Part shown: piece after piece, positions 24,898 to 34,298 of the stretch
Position numbering within the stretch: the stretch's first letter is position 1
How the letters are laid out: every line of letters begins with the position of its first letter
The notes under the pieces: model-generated
Told to the model about the DNA's origin: nothing
What the model saw: only the letters and a program-made list of their open reading frames with translations
Databases searched by the model: none
Translations under genes and position numbers: made by a program
NCBI GenBank assembly: GCA_027484085.1
Contig: JAIXQF010000010.1
Coordinates: forward strand, 1-64,000
Length of the DNA stretch: 64,000 bases
DNA from: Actinomycetales bacterium
GTDB taxonomy: Bacteria; Actinomycetota; Actinomycetes; S36-B12; UBA5976
Direction: 5' to 3'

Positions 24898-25716
24898 TTA
24901 TCTCCTTTTTCTTTGGATCAAATACGATCCGATCAGCACGCTGCCCGAGAACAACAGAAGCAAGGTAGAAATTGCGTTCACCTCTGGAGTCACAGTCGAG
25001 CGAATCATGCCAAAAATGTATACCGGCAATGTCGTTGCACCTGGGCCAGCGACAAAGAAGGATGTAATGAAGTCATCAATCGAAATTGCAAATGCCAACA
25101 ATGCACCAGCGAAGATTGCAGGTGCAAGTAAAGGCAAAGTAATTCGACGCAAGATTTCGCGCTCATTTGCGCCAAGATCTGAGGCTGCTTCAAATGGAGC
25201 CATATCGAGTTGACTCAAGCGGGCTCGAATCGGCAAGAGCGCAAACGGAATACAGAACGCGGTGTGGGCAACAATAAGACCAACTTTGCCCAGCGGAACT
25301 CCAACGGCAATGAATAGTCCTAAGGTTCCAACTGCAAGCACGATTTCCGCAATGATTAGCGGTGCCCCAATCAAAGCCATAGCAACAGCCTTGCCAGCAC
25401 GCTGCATACGCAGCAATCCAAGGGCGGCCATTACGGCAAGAATCGTAGACAAAACAGTTGCTACAAATCCAACTTGAAGTGAGTTTTTCAAAGCTCGTTG
25501 AATGTCAGTGTTTTCAAATACTTTGCCGTACCACTTAACAGAGAAGCTTTCCCATACTGCGCCAATTCGACTTGAGTTGAACGAGTAAATAACCACATAT
25601 AGAAGGGGACTGTACAAAAAGAAAAGTACAAACCAAGCAGTCGGGTTGAACCCAGGGAAGTTGCGAAGGTTAACTAATTTGCCGCGCTTGCGAGAAGCGG
25701 TTTGCGAGTGACTCAT
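24898..25716 (-). CDS. potC: Polyamine ABC transporter permease, PotC-like
   Basis: A 272-residue permease with six predicted helices and the ATPase-coupling EAA loop EAASDLGANEREILRRITLPLL. N-terminal text is NPTAWFVLFFLYSPLLYVVIYSFN, typical of PotC. The start overlaps the end of potB by four bases. It forms the membrane channel with PotB. Confidence 0.92.
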   Translation of the reverse strand: MSHSQTASRKRGKLVNLRNFPGFNPTAWFVLFFLYSPLLYVVIYSFNSSRIGAVWESFSVKWYGKVFENTDIQRALKNSLQVGFVATVLSTILAVMAALGLLRMQRAGKAVAMALIGAPLIIAEIVLAVGTLGLFIAVGVPLGKVGLIVAHTAFCIPFALLPIRARLSQLDMAPFEAASDLGANEREILRRITLPLLAPAIFAGALLAFAISIDDFITSFFVAGPGATTLPVYIFGMIRSTVTPEVNAISTLLLLFSGSVLIGSYLIQRKRR

Positions 25717-26636
25717 ACTAATTCCACCTTGTCTCCACGCTTCTTAGCTGCACCTTGCATAATCAAAACAAACAACAAAGTAAGCACAATAAGCAATACG
25801 GCTAGAGCACTACCAAACGGCCAATTTCGCGCCTGACCAAAGTTGTTGGCGATAACGTTTGCCACCATGTTGGTCTTGCCACCACCCAACATGTCGGATT
25901 GCAGGAATGAACCAAGCGCTGGAATAAATACCAGGGCAATACCGGAAATCACACCAGGTCTAATCGAAGGCAAAATCACCCTGCGAACCACAGTCATTCG
26001 CTTAGCGCCTAGATCGTATGCCGCTTCAGCAAGTCGGAAATCGAAACGTTCGGCTGATGCATAGATCGGCAAAATCATAAACGGCAAGAACACATAAATA
26101 AGGCCAAGGATGGTGGCCGTTGGTGTGTAAAGAATGCTAAATGAAATGTCGAATAGACCAAGGAACTTCCCGATTGGACCTTCATCCGCAATGATCTGAC
26201 GCATACCGTAAGTGCGAATCAGAATGCTGATCCAGAAAGGAAGCGTTACCAAAGCAACTAATAGATTGCGCTTTCTGGCATCGCGAGTTGCAATCCACAT
26301 AGCTACTGGAATTGAAAGCACCAAAGTAACGACGGTTGTAATTATTGAGTAGTAAAATGAAGTCCAGAGAACCTTGATGTAGCGGGTATCTAAGACGGTA
26401 GTGCCATCAAGTTTTTCCTGGATGAACAATGCTTTGTAGTTCTCCAGAGTGAAGACCCACTTAACCCCAGTTCCTTGAGAAGGCTTCTCTAGGAATGAAT
26501 AGACAACAATGATTAGCAGCGGGATTCCAATGGCAAATGCCAAAAAGAGAATCGGCAAGTATGCAAGCTTTGGCGATGATTGGCCAGGCTGGCCGCGCTG
26601 GGCTTGCTTTTTTGGAGGAGTCGTTACTGCGGTCAT
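25713..26636 (-). CDS. potB: Polyamine ABC transporter permease, PotB-like
   Basis: A 307-residue permease with six predicted helices and the coupling motif [22 protein letters not shown] proline/glutamine-rich cytoplasmic N-terminus precedes helix one. It overlaps potA and potC by four bases on each side, so the three are translationally coupled. Confidence 0.92.
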   Translation of the reverse strand: MTAVTTPPKKQAQRGQPGQSSPKLAYLPILFLAFAIGIPLLIIVVYSFLEKPSQGTGVKWVFTLENYKALFIQEKLDGTTVLDTRYIKVLWTSFYYSIITTVVTLVLSIPVAMWIATRDARKRNLLVALVTLPFWISILIRTYGMRQIIADEGPIGKFLGLFDISFSILYTPTATILGLIYVFLPFMILPIYASAERFDFRLAEAAYDLGAKRMTVVRRVILPSIRPGVISGIALVFIPALGSFLQSDMLGGGKTNMVANVIANNFGQARNWPFGSALAVLLIVLTLLFVLIMQGAAKKRGDKVELV

Positions 26637-27700
26637 GAAGCCACCGTGCGAGCTGCGCGATGCTCTGGATTTAGCGTGACGGAACTGCCTTGGGCTGGAA
26701 TTTCAGTTCCATATGAAGCTAGCGCGGCAATAACTTCTACATCGCCAACTCTGACATGAACTCGAACTGAATCGCCAGTGAAGATTACTTCAGAAACAGT
26801 TCCACCAATCACACCATTTGTAGCGAGCACTAGATCCTCTGGACGAATTGCAACAGTTACTTCGCCAGATGCCGGAATCACCGAATCGGCTGCAAGTTGA
26901 TCTGTTGGCAAAACATGTCCACCTGGAAGTGAAATACCACCAGCGACAACCGTTCCCTTGATCAAGTTAGTCTCACCGATGAAGTCAGCGACGTAGGCAT
27001 TTACTGGGCGACGGTAGACCTCAACTGGAGTATCAAGTTGAACGATCTTGCCTTGGCTAAACACAGCAATTCGGTCACCCATCGACATGGCTTCTTCTTG
27101 GTCGTGAGTTACGAATACGAAAGTGATACCTGTTTCTCGCTGCAGGCGCTTTAATTCCACCTGCATGCCACGGCGAAGCTTTAAGTCAAGTGCTGAAAGT
27201 GGTTCATCAAGTAGAAGAACCTTTGGCTTCTTTGCCAAAGCACGGGCCAGCGCCACGCGTTGTTGTTGGCCACCTGAAAGTTGAGATGGCATTCGCTTGT
27301 CGTAACCGGCAAGTTGGACTTGCTCAAGTGCTTCGTTGACTCGCTTTGTGACTTCGTCTTTTTCGACGTTTTCCATCTCCAAGCCAAAAGCAATGTTCTC
27401 GCCAACTGTCATGTGCGGGAACAGGGCATAGGACTGAAAAACGGTATTTACTGGGCGGTCATATGGAGGCTTATCGTCAATGCGTTCGCCCTGCAAAATG
27501 ATTTCTCCACTATCTGGATATTCCAGACCAGCAATGCTTCTTAGCAAAGTCGTTTTGCCACAACCGGAAGGACCTAACAAGATAAAGAATTCACCACTCG
27601 CGATGTCCAATGTCACGTCATCAAGTGCGCGAACTTCGCCACCTTCAGGAGTTTGGAAAACTTTTGTAATGTTGCGAATCTCGAGATACTTCTCGCTCAA
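26633..27700 (-). CDS. potA: Polyamine ABC transporter ATPase, PotA-like
   Basis: A 355-residue ABC ATPase: Walker [10 protein letters not shown], the Q loop [12 protein letters not shown], the signature [16 protein letters not shown], Walker [12 protein letters not shown] and the switch His in [10 protein letters not shown]-terminal TOBE-type regulatory domain is present (about residues 270-350). First gene of the potABCD operon; it powers polyamine import. Confidence 0.93.
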   Translation of the reverse strand: MSEKYLEIRNITKVFQTPEGGEVRALDDVTLDIASGEFFILLGPSGCGKTTLLRSIAGLEYPDSGEIILQGERIDDKPPYDRPVNTVFQSYALFPHMTVGENIAFGLEMENVEKDEVTKRVNEALEQVQLAGYDKRMPSQLSGGQQQRVALARALAKKPKVLLLDEPLSALDLKLRRGMQVELKRLQRETGITFVFVTHDQEEAMSMGDRIAVFSQGKIVQLDTPVEVYRRPVNAYVADFIGETNLIKGTVVAGGISLPGGHVLPTDQLAADSVIPASGEVTVAIRPEDLVLATNGVIGGTVSEVIFTGDSVRVHVRVGDVEVIAALASYGTEIPAQGSSVTLNPEHRAARTVAS

Positions 27701-27829
27701 AGCTGCCTTCTTTCAATTGCTACCATTTCGGGCGAAACGACAAGGTTTCGCAACCGAACTTACAACGAAATGGCATTGAATAATGGCAATTTACTTAAAG
27801 TAACAGTTTGCTAACGCGGAAAAACCCAA

Positions 27830-29080
27830 CTAGAGACGGGGTCTTGCTGGCGAGAACTTTAAGACATCGCGTGAAACTTGGCGTCCAGCAACAAGGTCGG
27901 AAACGAATTTTCCAGTTCCTGGCGCCATCATCAAACCCAACATTCCATGACCAGTGGCCGCGATCACTCGCGGTGCCTTTGGAAGTGCGCCGATATATGG
28001 CATGCCATCAGGGCTAGCGGGGCGAAGTCCGGCTAGCTCGTTCTTAACTTCAAACTTTTCTGGGAGGTTTAAAGCCTGACGAGCAGTCGCAATCAATTTT
28101 TCAGTTGCTTTTGGATTGACCGACATGTCATTTGGTGATGTTAAGGCGAATCCAGTACTCATTCGGAATCCCCAATCCAGAGGATTTGTAGCAATCCGCT
28201 GATCGGCAAGCATCATGGTTCGTGACGGCATGTTAGTTATGCCTGGGAGGGTTACCGATTGTCCCTTTGCCGGCATAATCGGTAAGTTTTCACCAACGCT
28301 CTTTGCTAATTCCCGAGACCAAACGCCGGCGGCTAAAACTACGTAGTCACTAATCCATGAGTCAGTAGTAGTTACTACCGTTACATTGCGGCTCGTCGAT
28401 GACATCCCAGTAACTTTTTCATCGCGGAAAGTGACACCGATTGCTTCACAATTTCTGCGGTAGACCTCTACGAGTTTTCCTGGATCTAATCCGAAATCAG
28501 AACTGAACTCAACAACTGCTTTAACACTGTCCTTGAGCATAGGTTCTTTTTCGAGGCTTGTTGCCACGTCTAGTTGCTTAGCATCAACACCGAACTTTGT
28601 AACCAGGTCAACTTCATGTTCAGCTTCAGCCTCAGCTTTGTCCGAGGTGTACACGTACCACTGCGGCTGATTGGTCCGGGTTAAGTCTGTGGTTTCAGTT
28701 AGTCCTTCAATAACATCCATGCTGGTATCAAGAAGTTCCTTGAGTGCAGGAGCGCAATGATCAACATGTGCATCAGTGCAAGAGCGCGCAAACTTTAGAG
28801 TCCAAGGAGCTAGAAGTGAGCCAGCGCCAGGTGTCACTGCGAATGCACCAGTTCTTCCAATTAGATTTTGGAATCCGGTTTGGACCATGCCAGGAGCTGC
28901 AAACGGAATAATGTGACTTGGGCTAATCCAGCCTGCGTTTGCCAGTGAAGTTCCATAACTAGAGCCACCAGTCTCAACAACAATTACCGAGGCGCCATCT
29001 TTTGCTAACTCCCAAGCGCAAGCAAGACCAACGATGCCCCCACCGATTACCGTGACATTATTTTGTGAACTCATGTTCAT
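27830..29080 (-). CDS. D-amino-acid dehydrogenase-like FAD oxidoreductase (DadA family)
   Basis: A 416-residue DAO-family flavoprotein. The FAD loop VIGGGIVGLACAWELAKDG is at residues 11-29, and the C-terminal end has the second flavin contact ATGHGMLGLMMAPGTGKFVSDL. Members oxidise D-amino acids, glycine, sarcosine or similar amines. ATG 29080 is followed by a second ATG two codons on (29074), either of which may start. It lies 129 bases upstream of potA on the same strand, consistent with a role in amine or amino-acid catabolism. The substrate is open. Confidence 0.82.
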   Translation of the reverse strand: MNMSSQNNVTVIGGGIVGLACAWELAKDGASVIVVETGGSSYGTSLANAGWISPSHIIPFAAPGMVQTGFQNLIGRTGAFAVTPGAGSLLAPWTLKFARSCTDAHVDHCAPALKELLDTSMDVIEGLTETTDLTRTNQPQWYVYTSDKAEAEAEHEVDLVTKFGVDAKQLDVATSLEKEPMLKDSVKAVVEFSSDFGLDPGKLVEVYRRNCEAIGVTFRDEKVTGMSSTSRNVTVVTTTDSWISDYVVLAAGVWSRELAKSVGENLPIMPAKGQSVTLPGITNMPSRTMMLADQRIATNPLDWGFRMSTGFALTSPNDMSVNPKATEKLIATARQALNLPEKFEVKNELAGLRPASPDGMPYIGALPKAPRVIAATGHGMLGLMMAPGTGKFVSDLVAGRQVSRDVLKFSPARPRL

Positions 29081-29159
29081 AGCCTATGGACTTTGGCGAC
29101 TGGGTACATGTCAAGTCTCAAAAACAATGCTTTATCGAATTGATTGCACAGATTAAGAA

Positions 29160-30158
29160 TTAGAGGAAGTGGACTTCTTCAAAAGCGCCACCATAGGCTG
29201 GGGCCGCATTTACCCAAGCCTGTTTCGTTCTGGCATCGCCAACTAATCCCATAAACGAGTACATGTCTTCACGCCAGCGACCAAGCGTTATGCAAACCCC
29301 AGAATCCTTATCAAGCAACAGGTTCTTGATGTCTTCTGCAGTCTGCAAGCTTTCGCGATTGTCTTCGACTGCAGTCATGCGAGCGTAAGAACTTTCGGAT
29401 CCGGTGTACTCCCGAGTGAATGCATGGTTGGTGTGCCCGGAAACAACTGAATGCGTTGGTACATCAATTACTGCGTCGGCCGCCGCTTCCACCATGAACA
29501 AGTCTTTGTTATCCAACACCGTGTAGTTCTGACCAACCGCATGTGGAATCTCTCGGATGTATGCAATTGCATCAGCGGCAGTTGGTTGATGCAACGCACC
29601 GCGGGTTACAAAATCAACCGGCATGCCAGTCAAATTAATGGCAAGGTCTAATGCATTGACAACAACAATTACACCGTTTGAATTCATTCCCATGGTGGCA
29701 AGTGAGCCAGGATAAGTCGCTGCAACAACACTTAATCCAGATTTATCTTGTACATTTAAAACAGTTTGCAGTCCGTTGGTCCAATCGGGTAAATCCATGT
29801 TTTGCCCGGCAGATCGAGAACCTTCTCGAGTGATTGCAATCGCAGTGCATCCCATGCCACCGGTGAGCGCCCACGATTCATCCAACATGGAAAGAGCGGC
29901 TACCTGATACCAAGGCATGTTTGCTGCCTCGGCCATGGCTTCAAGTTCAGCAACTAAGTCTGGGCAATATCTTTCGGCTGTTTCCCAGCCACCAACTTCG
30001 GTTAAGCGATGAGCTAATTCTTCGGCGTCAACATCATTTTTACTGAAATGCAGCACCCATCGATTCCATGCAGTTTCAAGCAAACCTGAAAGCTGCTCGC
30101 CAATTTGGGATCCGCGTTGCGCGCCTGAACCAGATGCAGATACCAGGTTTAACGCCAT
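29160..30158 (-). CDS. C45-family Ntn hydrolase/acyltransferase-like protein
   Basis: A 332-residue protein of the acyl-CoA:6-aminopenicillanate acyltransferase (C45) family. The autoprocessing site is GMGCTAIAI, so Cys104 would become the new N-terminus after cleavage at Gly103-Cys104; AGQNMDLP and TMGMNSNGVIVVVNAL follow as expected. Relatives act on N-acyl amides or peptides. It starts ten bases after the urease-like alpha gene, so it is the last gene of that transcript, fitting an amide nitrogen role. The substrate cannot be told. Confidence 0.83.
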   Translation of the reverse strand: MALNLVSASGSGAQRGSQIGEQLSGLLETAWNRWVLHFSKNDVDAEELAHRLTEVGGWETAERYCPDLVAELEAMAEAANMPWYQVAALSMLDESWALTGGMGCTAIAITREGSRSAGQNMDLPDWTNGLQTVLNVQDKSGLSVVAATYPGSLATMGMNSNGVIVVVNALDLAINLTGMPVDFVTRGALHQPTAADAIAYIREIPHAVGQNYTVLDNKDLFMVEAAADAVIDVPTHSVVSGHTNHAFTREYTGSESSYARMTAVEDNRESLQTAEDIKNLLLDKDSGVCITLGRWREDMYSFMGLVGDARTKQAWVNAAPAYGGAFEEVHFL

Positions 30159-30167
30159 TGCGAACTC

Positions 30168-31859
30168 CTAAAGCAAGAAGGTGCGGGTTAGTGTCGCTGC
30201 GTTTTGGGGTTCGCTCGTAATGTGCTGACCATTAAACGTTACGACATTTCCGGTGTGGTCGACATGGATTTCGCCAAGAATCCCATGCCGAATCATGTCC
30301 GAACTTCTAATGTTTCTAGTGTTTTTGACTGGAACGCTGCGGCGACGAGATAACGAGACCTCGGAATTACCGTTGGTGAAGTGCACACCTAGATCCTCAG
30401 CAGTTTCTCCAAAGGCACCGAATTGCGGACCGATGACTAACGGCTGGGCACTTGAAACGGTGGCACCAGGATCGCCGACAACGCCCCAGGCCGGAAGACC
30501 ATTCTTAATAATCATGTTTGGCTTTGAAGCGAATGTTGCATACGGCCACAACACTATGTCGGCCATTAGTCCAACTTGTAGTGAGCCAATCTCATGAGAT
30601 AGGCCGTGCACAAGTGCAGGATTCGTAGTGATCTTTGCAACGTGCATCAAGACGCGTTCGTTATTGATTGCTACATCATCAGGCGCCACCGAGCCATCCA
30701 GAATTGCGTGATCTGCGAACATACTTGCCATTGCAAAAGTCTTTCGCCAAGTGTCATCAACCCTTCCCATACCAAGGGCATCGGAAGAAGTTACTGGAAT
30801 TACGCCCATGTCATGCAAGCGATTTTCGGCAGCCATCGTGGCATTGCGAACTCGGTTTCGGGCCATTTGAACATCGCTTGGCAACTCAGCATTCATTCCA
30901 TGGGCGGAAATAATCATCGCAACATGTTCTTCAGCTGCGTTAACGCCAAAAGCCAACGTTGGATTAGTTGATGATGCCAAAATGTTTTCCCGGCCAGCCA
31001 TAGTTAACACATCAGGGGAGTGACCGCCGCCGCATCCTTCAACGTGGAATGCGTGAACTGCTCTACCGGATATGACATCTAATGTGTCAGCAACGCTGAG
31101 CATTTCATTTAAGCCATCAGTGTGAAGCGCAACGGCAACATCAAATTCATCCGCAAAACTTAGCGTTGTGTCAATGGTGCGAGGATGTGCGCCAGTATCT
31201 TCGTGAATCTTAAATCCACAAACACCACCAGCCAGCGCCTCATGCAATGGGGAAGTAGTTGAACCGGCTGCCCGACCAAGGATGCCAACATTCAATGGCC
31301 AAGCACCATACATATTGTGAGCTTGTTCAAGTGCCCACTTAGAACTAACTCCAACACCCCAAAATGGCCCAAATTCTTGGGCAATTATTGTGGTTACTCC
31401 ACTGGCTAATGCGGCGTCACAAACCCGAGGTGACATGGCGTGGACGTGCGTATCCACACCGCCGGCGGTTGCGATCAAACCTTCCCCAGGGATCACAATT
31501 GAACCGCTGCCGATGATTACATCAACACCATCCATAGTGTCAGGATTTCCAGCTTTACCAATTGCGCTAATGCGGCCGCCGCGAATTCCAATCGAACTTA
31601 CGCGAATACCTTGAATGGCATCGATGATCAATACGTTGGTGATGACTACGTCACAGGATTCATTACTTGTCACCGATCGCATTCCGATGCCATCGCGCAA
31701 GTTCTTACCAAATCCAATTTGAACTTCGTTTCCAAATTCACGATCATCAGCTTCGACCCGAATAACTAATTGGGTGTCACCAAGGCGAACAAAGTCTCCC
31801 TTACGGGCGCCATGAACTGCAATATCTTGTTGACTTTCGGCTAGCTCTTGTGGATTCAT
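30168..31859 (-). CDS. Urease-like alpha subunit (UreC family) with altered flap cysteine
   Basis: A 563-residue UreC-family amidohydrolase. Nickel ligands and catalytic residues line up: His138/His140 (DTHVH), Lys217 (FKIHED, to be carbamylated), His219, His246 (LHTDGLNE), His272 (FHVEGCGGGH), His320 and Asp360 (SSDALGMGR). The flap residue that is Cys319 in Klebsiella urease is Ala here (MIISAHGMN instead of MVCHHLD). UreC catalyses urea hydrolysis with UreA and UreB, which lie fused just upstream. None of ureD, E, F or G is in the window. Activity and even the substrate are therefore uncertain. Confidence 0.85.
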   Translation of the reverse strand: MNPQELAESQQDIAVHGARKGDFVRLGDTQLVIRVEADDREFGNEVQIGFGKNLRDGIGMRSVTSNESCDVVITNVLIIDAIQGIRVSSIGIRGGRISAIGKAGNPDTMDGVDVIIGSGSIVIPGEGLIATAGGVDTHVHAMSPRVCDAALASGVTTIIAQEFGPFWGVGVSSKWALEQAHNMYGAWPLNVGILGRAAGSTTSPLHEALAGGVCGFKIHEDTGAHPRTIDTTLSFADEFDVAVALHTDGLNEMLSVADTLDVISGRAVHAFHVEGCGGGHSPDVLTMAGRENILASSTNPTLAFGVNAAEEHVAMIISAHGMNAELPSDVQMARNRVRNATMAAENRLHDMGVIPVTSSDALGMGRVDDTWRKTFAMASMFADHAILDGSVAPDDVAINNERVLMHVAKITTNPALVHGLSHEIGSLQVGLMADIVLWPYATFASKPNMIIKNGLPAWGVVGDPGATVSSAQPLVIGPQFGAFGETAEDLGVHFTNGNSEVSLSRRRSVPVKNTRNIRSSDMIRHGILGEIHVDHTGNVVTFNGQHITSEPQNAATLTRTFLL

Positions 31860-32533
31860 GATTCAAACCCCAAGTAGCCAAGCGAACGAGCCTTCGCAAT
31901 GGCAGATTCTTTTGCGCCCGGCGCATCTAGCGGTCCGTCAACCAATCCAGCAAAACCAATCAAGATGCGATTGCCTGTTATCGGAATCAAGTTCACAGAA
32001 ACTTCAACACCAGGTGGGAAGTCAACATGCTCACCAGCTGGAATGTAAAGATGTCGGCCGTACGATGCAGCACGATCAAATCGCAGTCGTGGATTAGCTT
32101 CAAAGAAATGCATATGGGTTGTAACAGATATTTGAATGTCGGATTGATTTACAACAGTTACCGTCACAAGGTCGGTCTTGGCTTCCTTGGCAAGTGGTAC
32201 TAATCGTGTAACTTGGCCTGGAACATCGTCATCCGTAGATTCAAAATCAACTACAACCAAGCGGCGGCCATCTGAAAACACTGCTTCGACCGCAATGCCA
32301 GTTAGCAGTGGGCCAACTCCGGGCAGCAACTCGTCACTTTTTACAGCAGTAAATCCTGCGTTAAGTGCAGTTGAGTGATCTGCGCCATCTCTGGCAGCTT
32401 CGATGACTGCATGAGAAATCAATGCAACGGCTTCTGGCTTATTGAGCTTTACACCGCGCAGTCGTCGCGACTGGGCAAGTTGTGCCACATTAAAAATCAG
32501 TAAGCGATCTAGTTCCGAAGGCGTTAACTCCAT
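31856..32533 (-). CDS. Fused urease gamma/beta-like subunit (UreAB)
   Basis: 225 residues joining both small urease subunits. Residues 1-100 are gamma (LTPSELDRLLIFNVAQLAQ, RGVKLNKPEAVALISHAV, VEAVFSDGRRLVVV); residues 105-210 are beta (VTVVNQSDIQISVTTHMHFF, EANPRLRFDRAA, GRHLYIPAGEHVDFPPG). The fusion is known from a second, orphan urease set in Streptomyces and some other bacteria. The stop overlaps the UreC-like start by four bases (ATGA), so they are translated together. Confidence 0.88.
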   Translation of the reverse strand: MELTPSELDRLLIFNVAQLAQSRRLRGVKLNKPEAVALISHAVIEAARDGADHSTALNAGFTAVKSDELLPGVGPLLTGIAVEAVFSDGRRLVVVDFESTDDDVPGQVTRLVPLAKEAKTDLVTVTVVNQSDIQISVTTHMHFFEANPRLRFDRAASYGRHLYIPAGEHVDFPPGVEVSVNLIPITGNRILIGFAGLVDGPLDAPGAKESAIAKARSLGYLGFES

Positions 32534-32592
32534 TGACCAAACCTACCTTGGCTCAATAACTACAGGGCTCGAAAATCACGTGACTCGAATAT

Positions 32593-34188
32593 CTAACCGA
32601 ATACCCGCACGCCACCCAGCCAAGTGCCAACAACTTTTGCCTTACGAACATGCATTGGTTCTAGAGCGTGAATGTCAGTTGCCATCATCACGATGTCAGC
32701 TCGCTTACCAATTGCAAGGTCACCCCAGAGGTGCTCTTCGCCAGCTTGTACGGCAGATCCCATTGTGTATGCAGTCAGGGCTTCATCCAGTGTGAGGCGT
32801 TCGCTTGGTACCCAGCCTTCAGGCGGGAACTCTTCATCGGTTTGGCGAGTGATTGCAACACCAATTCCTTCCATTGGAACTGGAGAAGTAACTGGCCAAT
32901 CGGATCCGAATGAAATTTTGGTTCCGCTATGAAGCAAGGTGGCCATTGGGTATTGCCGATCGGCACGTTCTTGACCAAGGCGTGGAACAGTAAGTACAAC
33001 TTGCTCGTTGGCTAGTTGTGCCCAAAGGGGTTCGAAGTTTGCAATCACATCTAATTCTTTAAAGCGCGGCAAATCAGCCGGGTCAATTAACTGGGAGTGT
33101 GCAATCACGGGGTTTATCAATTCCCCATGCAGATTGCGGGCGTACTCAAATGCATCTAACGCATTTCTAATTCCGGCATCACCAATTGCATGAATGTGGG
33201 CTTGAAACCCACTCTTTACGACTTCGGCAACAGCTTCGAATAGTTCTTCTCGGCGCCAGTTTGGGATTCCTTTACTCGGGCAGTCGCAGTAATCTTCCAG
33301 CACCGCCGCAGTGCCACCTTCTAAAATTCCATCCGCGAAGAACTTAACGGTGTTTCCAGTGATCCAACCGGCTGCCTCTTTATTGACGCGATCGCGACGA
33401 GCTAAGTTGCTCTCAAGCTTGGTACGCCAAACGCCTTCAGGTTCGGCAAGCCAAGCTAAATTCACGCGAAACTTTAAAGTGCCGGCCTTGGCGCCTTGCA
33501 ACCAAGTTTCTAATGTGTCGTCTTCAACCCAAGCATCTTGAGCCCAGGTAACTCCGCAGGCAGAATATTCTTCCGATGCCGCGCGCACAACTTGATCGCG
33601 CTGCTTCTCGTCAAGTTTCGGTAAGAGTTTGTAAACCATATTCCAGGCACCCCATTCGCGCAGGGTTCCAAGAACTGTGCCATCGGCGCGATGAACAATC
33701 TCACCATCAAGTGGTTGTGGTGTTTCTGGTGTGATGCCCGCCAACTCAAGAGCCTTGGTGTTGACCCAAGCGGTGTGGTAATCCATGGCGCGAAGTACAA
33801 CAGGACGATCAGGAACTATTTCATCCAACCACTTTGCGTCAAACTCTCCTCGGGGCGCCAAGCTCGGATCGTAACCTTCACCGCGAACCCAGGGAGCATC
33901 TGGATTTTCATCAGCCCAAGCTTTAATTGCTTCGAGCAGTTGTTCAAGTTTTTCAGGTCCGCGAACTGGTGCGAATAAAGTCTCAATGCCGCCAAAAACA
34001 GGATGCGCATGGCCATCACCAAAACCTGGCAACAAGGTCGCACCATTTAAGTCAATCGTTTCGTCCGCAGATAACGCGAGCGCATCATCGCCATGAGCAA
34101 CGATTACGCCATCTGAAACACCGAGTGCATGTGTGGTTTCATTTTGATTAATCCAGACTTTGCCGTTACGCCAAACAGTTGTAGTCAT
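32593..34188 (-). CDS. Amidohydrolase of the YtcJ-like family
   Basis: 531 residues from ATG 34188, supported by GGGAG seven bases upstream (a longer frame to 34218 is not). Metal-binding GFGDGHAHP is near residue 57, followed by an inserted YtcJ-type domain and the second site HIHAIGDAGIRNALDAFE; the C-terminus has the KRADIV motif of amidohydrolases. Relatives hydrolyse exocyclic amides or amidines. It sits between the diol dehydratase operon and the urease-like pair with short gaps on both sides, but its substrate is unknown. Confidence 0.82.
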   Translation of the reverse strand: MTTTVWRNGKVWINQNETTHALGVSDGVIVAHGDDALALSADETIDLNGATLLPGFGDGHAHPVFGGIETLFAPVRGPEKLEQLLEAIKAWADENPDAPWVRGEGYDPSLAPRGEFDAKWLDEIVPDRPVVLRAMDYHTAWVNTKALELAGITPETPQPLDGEIVHRADGTVLGTLREWGAWNMVYKLLPKLDEKQRDQVVRAASEEYSACGVTWAQDAWVEDDTLETWLQGAKAGTLKFRVNLAWLAEPEGVWRTKLESNLARRDRVNKEAAGWITGNTVKFFADGILEGGTAAVLEDYCDCPSKGIPNWRREELFEAVAEVVKSGFQAHIHAIGDAGIRNALDAFEYARNLHGELINPVIAHSQLIDPADLPRFKELDVIANFEPLWAQLANEQVVLTVPRLGQERADRQYPMATLLHSGTKISFGSDWPVTSPVPMEGIGVAITRQTDEEFPPEGWVPSERLTLDEALTAYTMGSAVQAGEEHLWGDLAIGKRADIVMMATDIHALEPMHVRKAKVVGTWLGGVRVFG

Positions 34189-34298
34189 TCTTTGCTCCCG
34201 TTGTTGAAGATTAACCATGTTTAAGTTCGATACCGAAGACCAAAACTTGTTATGAATACTTTTGCAGATTTTTCAAAATCTGGTGGGGATATGTTGAA

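Noticed and set aside
30168-31859. The UreC-like protein as a dihydropyrimidinase or other cyclic amidohydrolase
   Set aside because: All urease-specific motifs and residue spacings are kept and a fused urease gamma/beta gene overlaps it.
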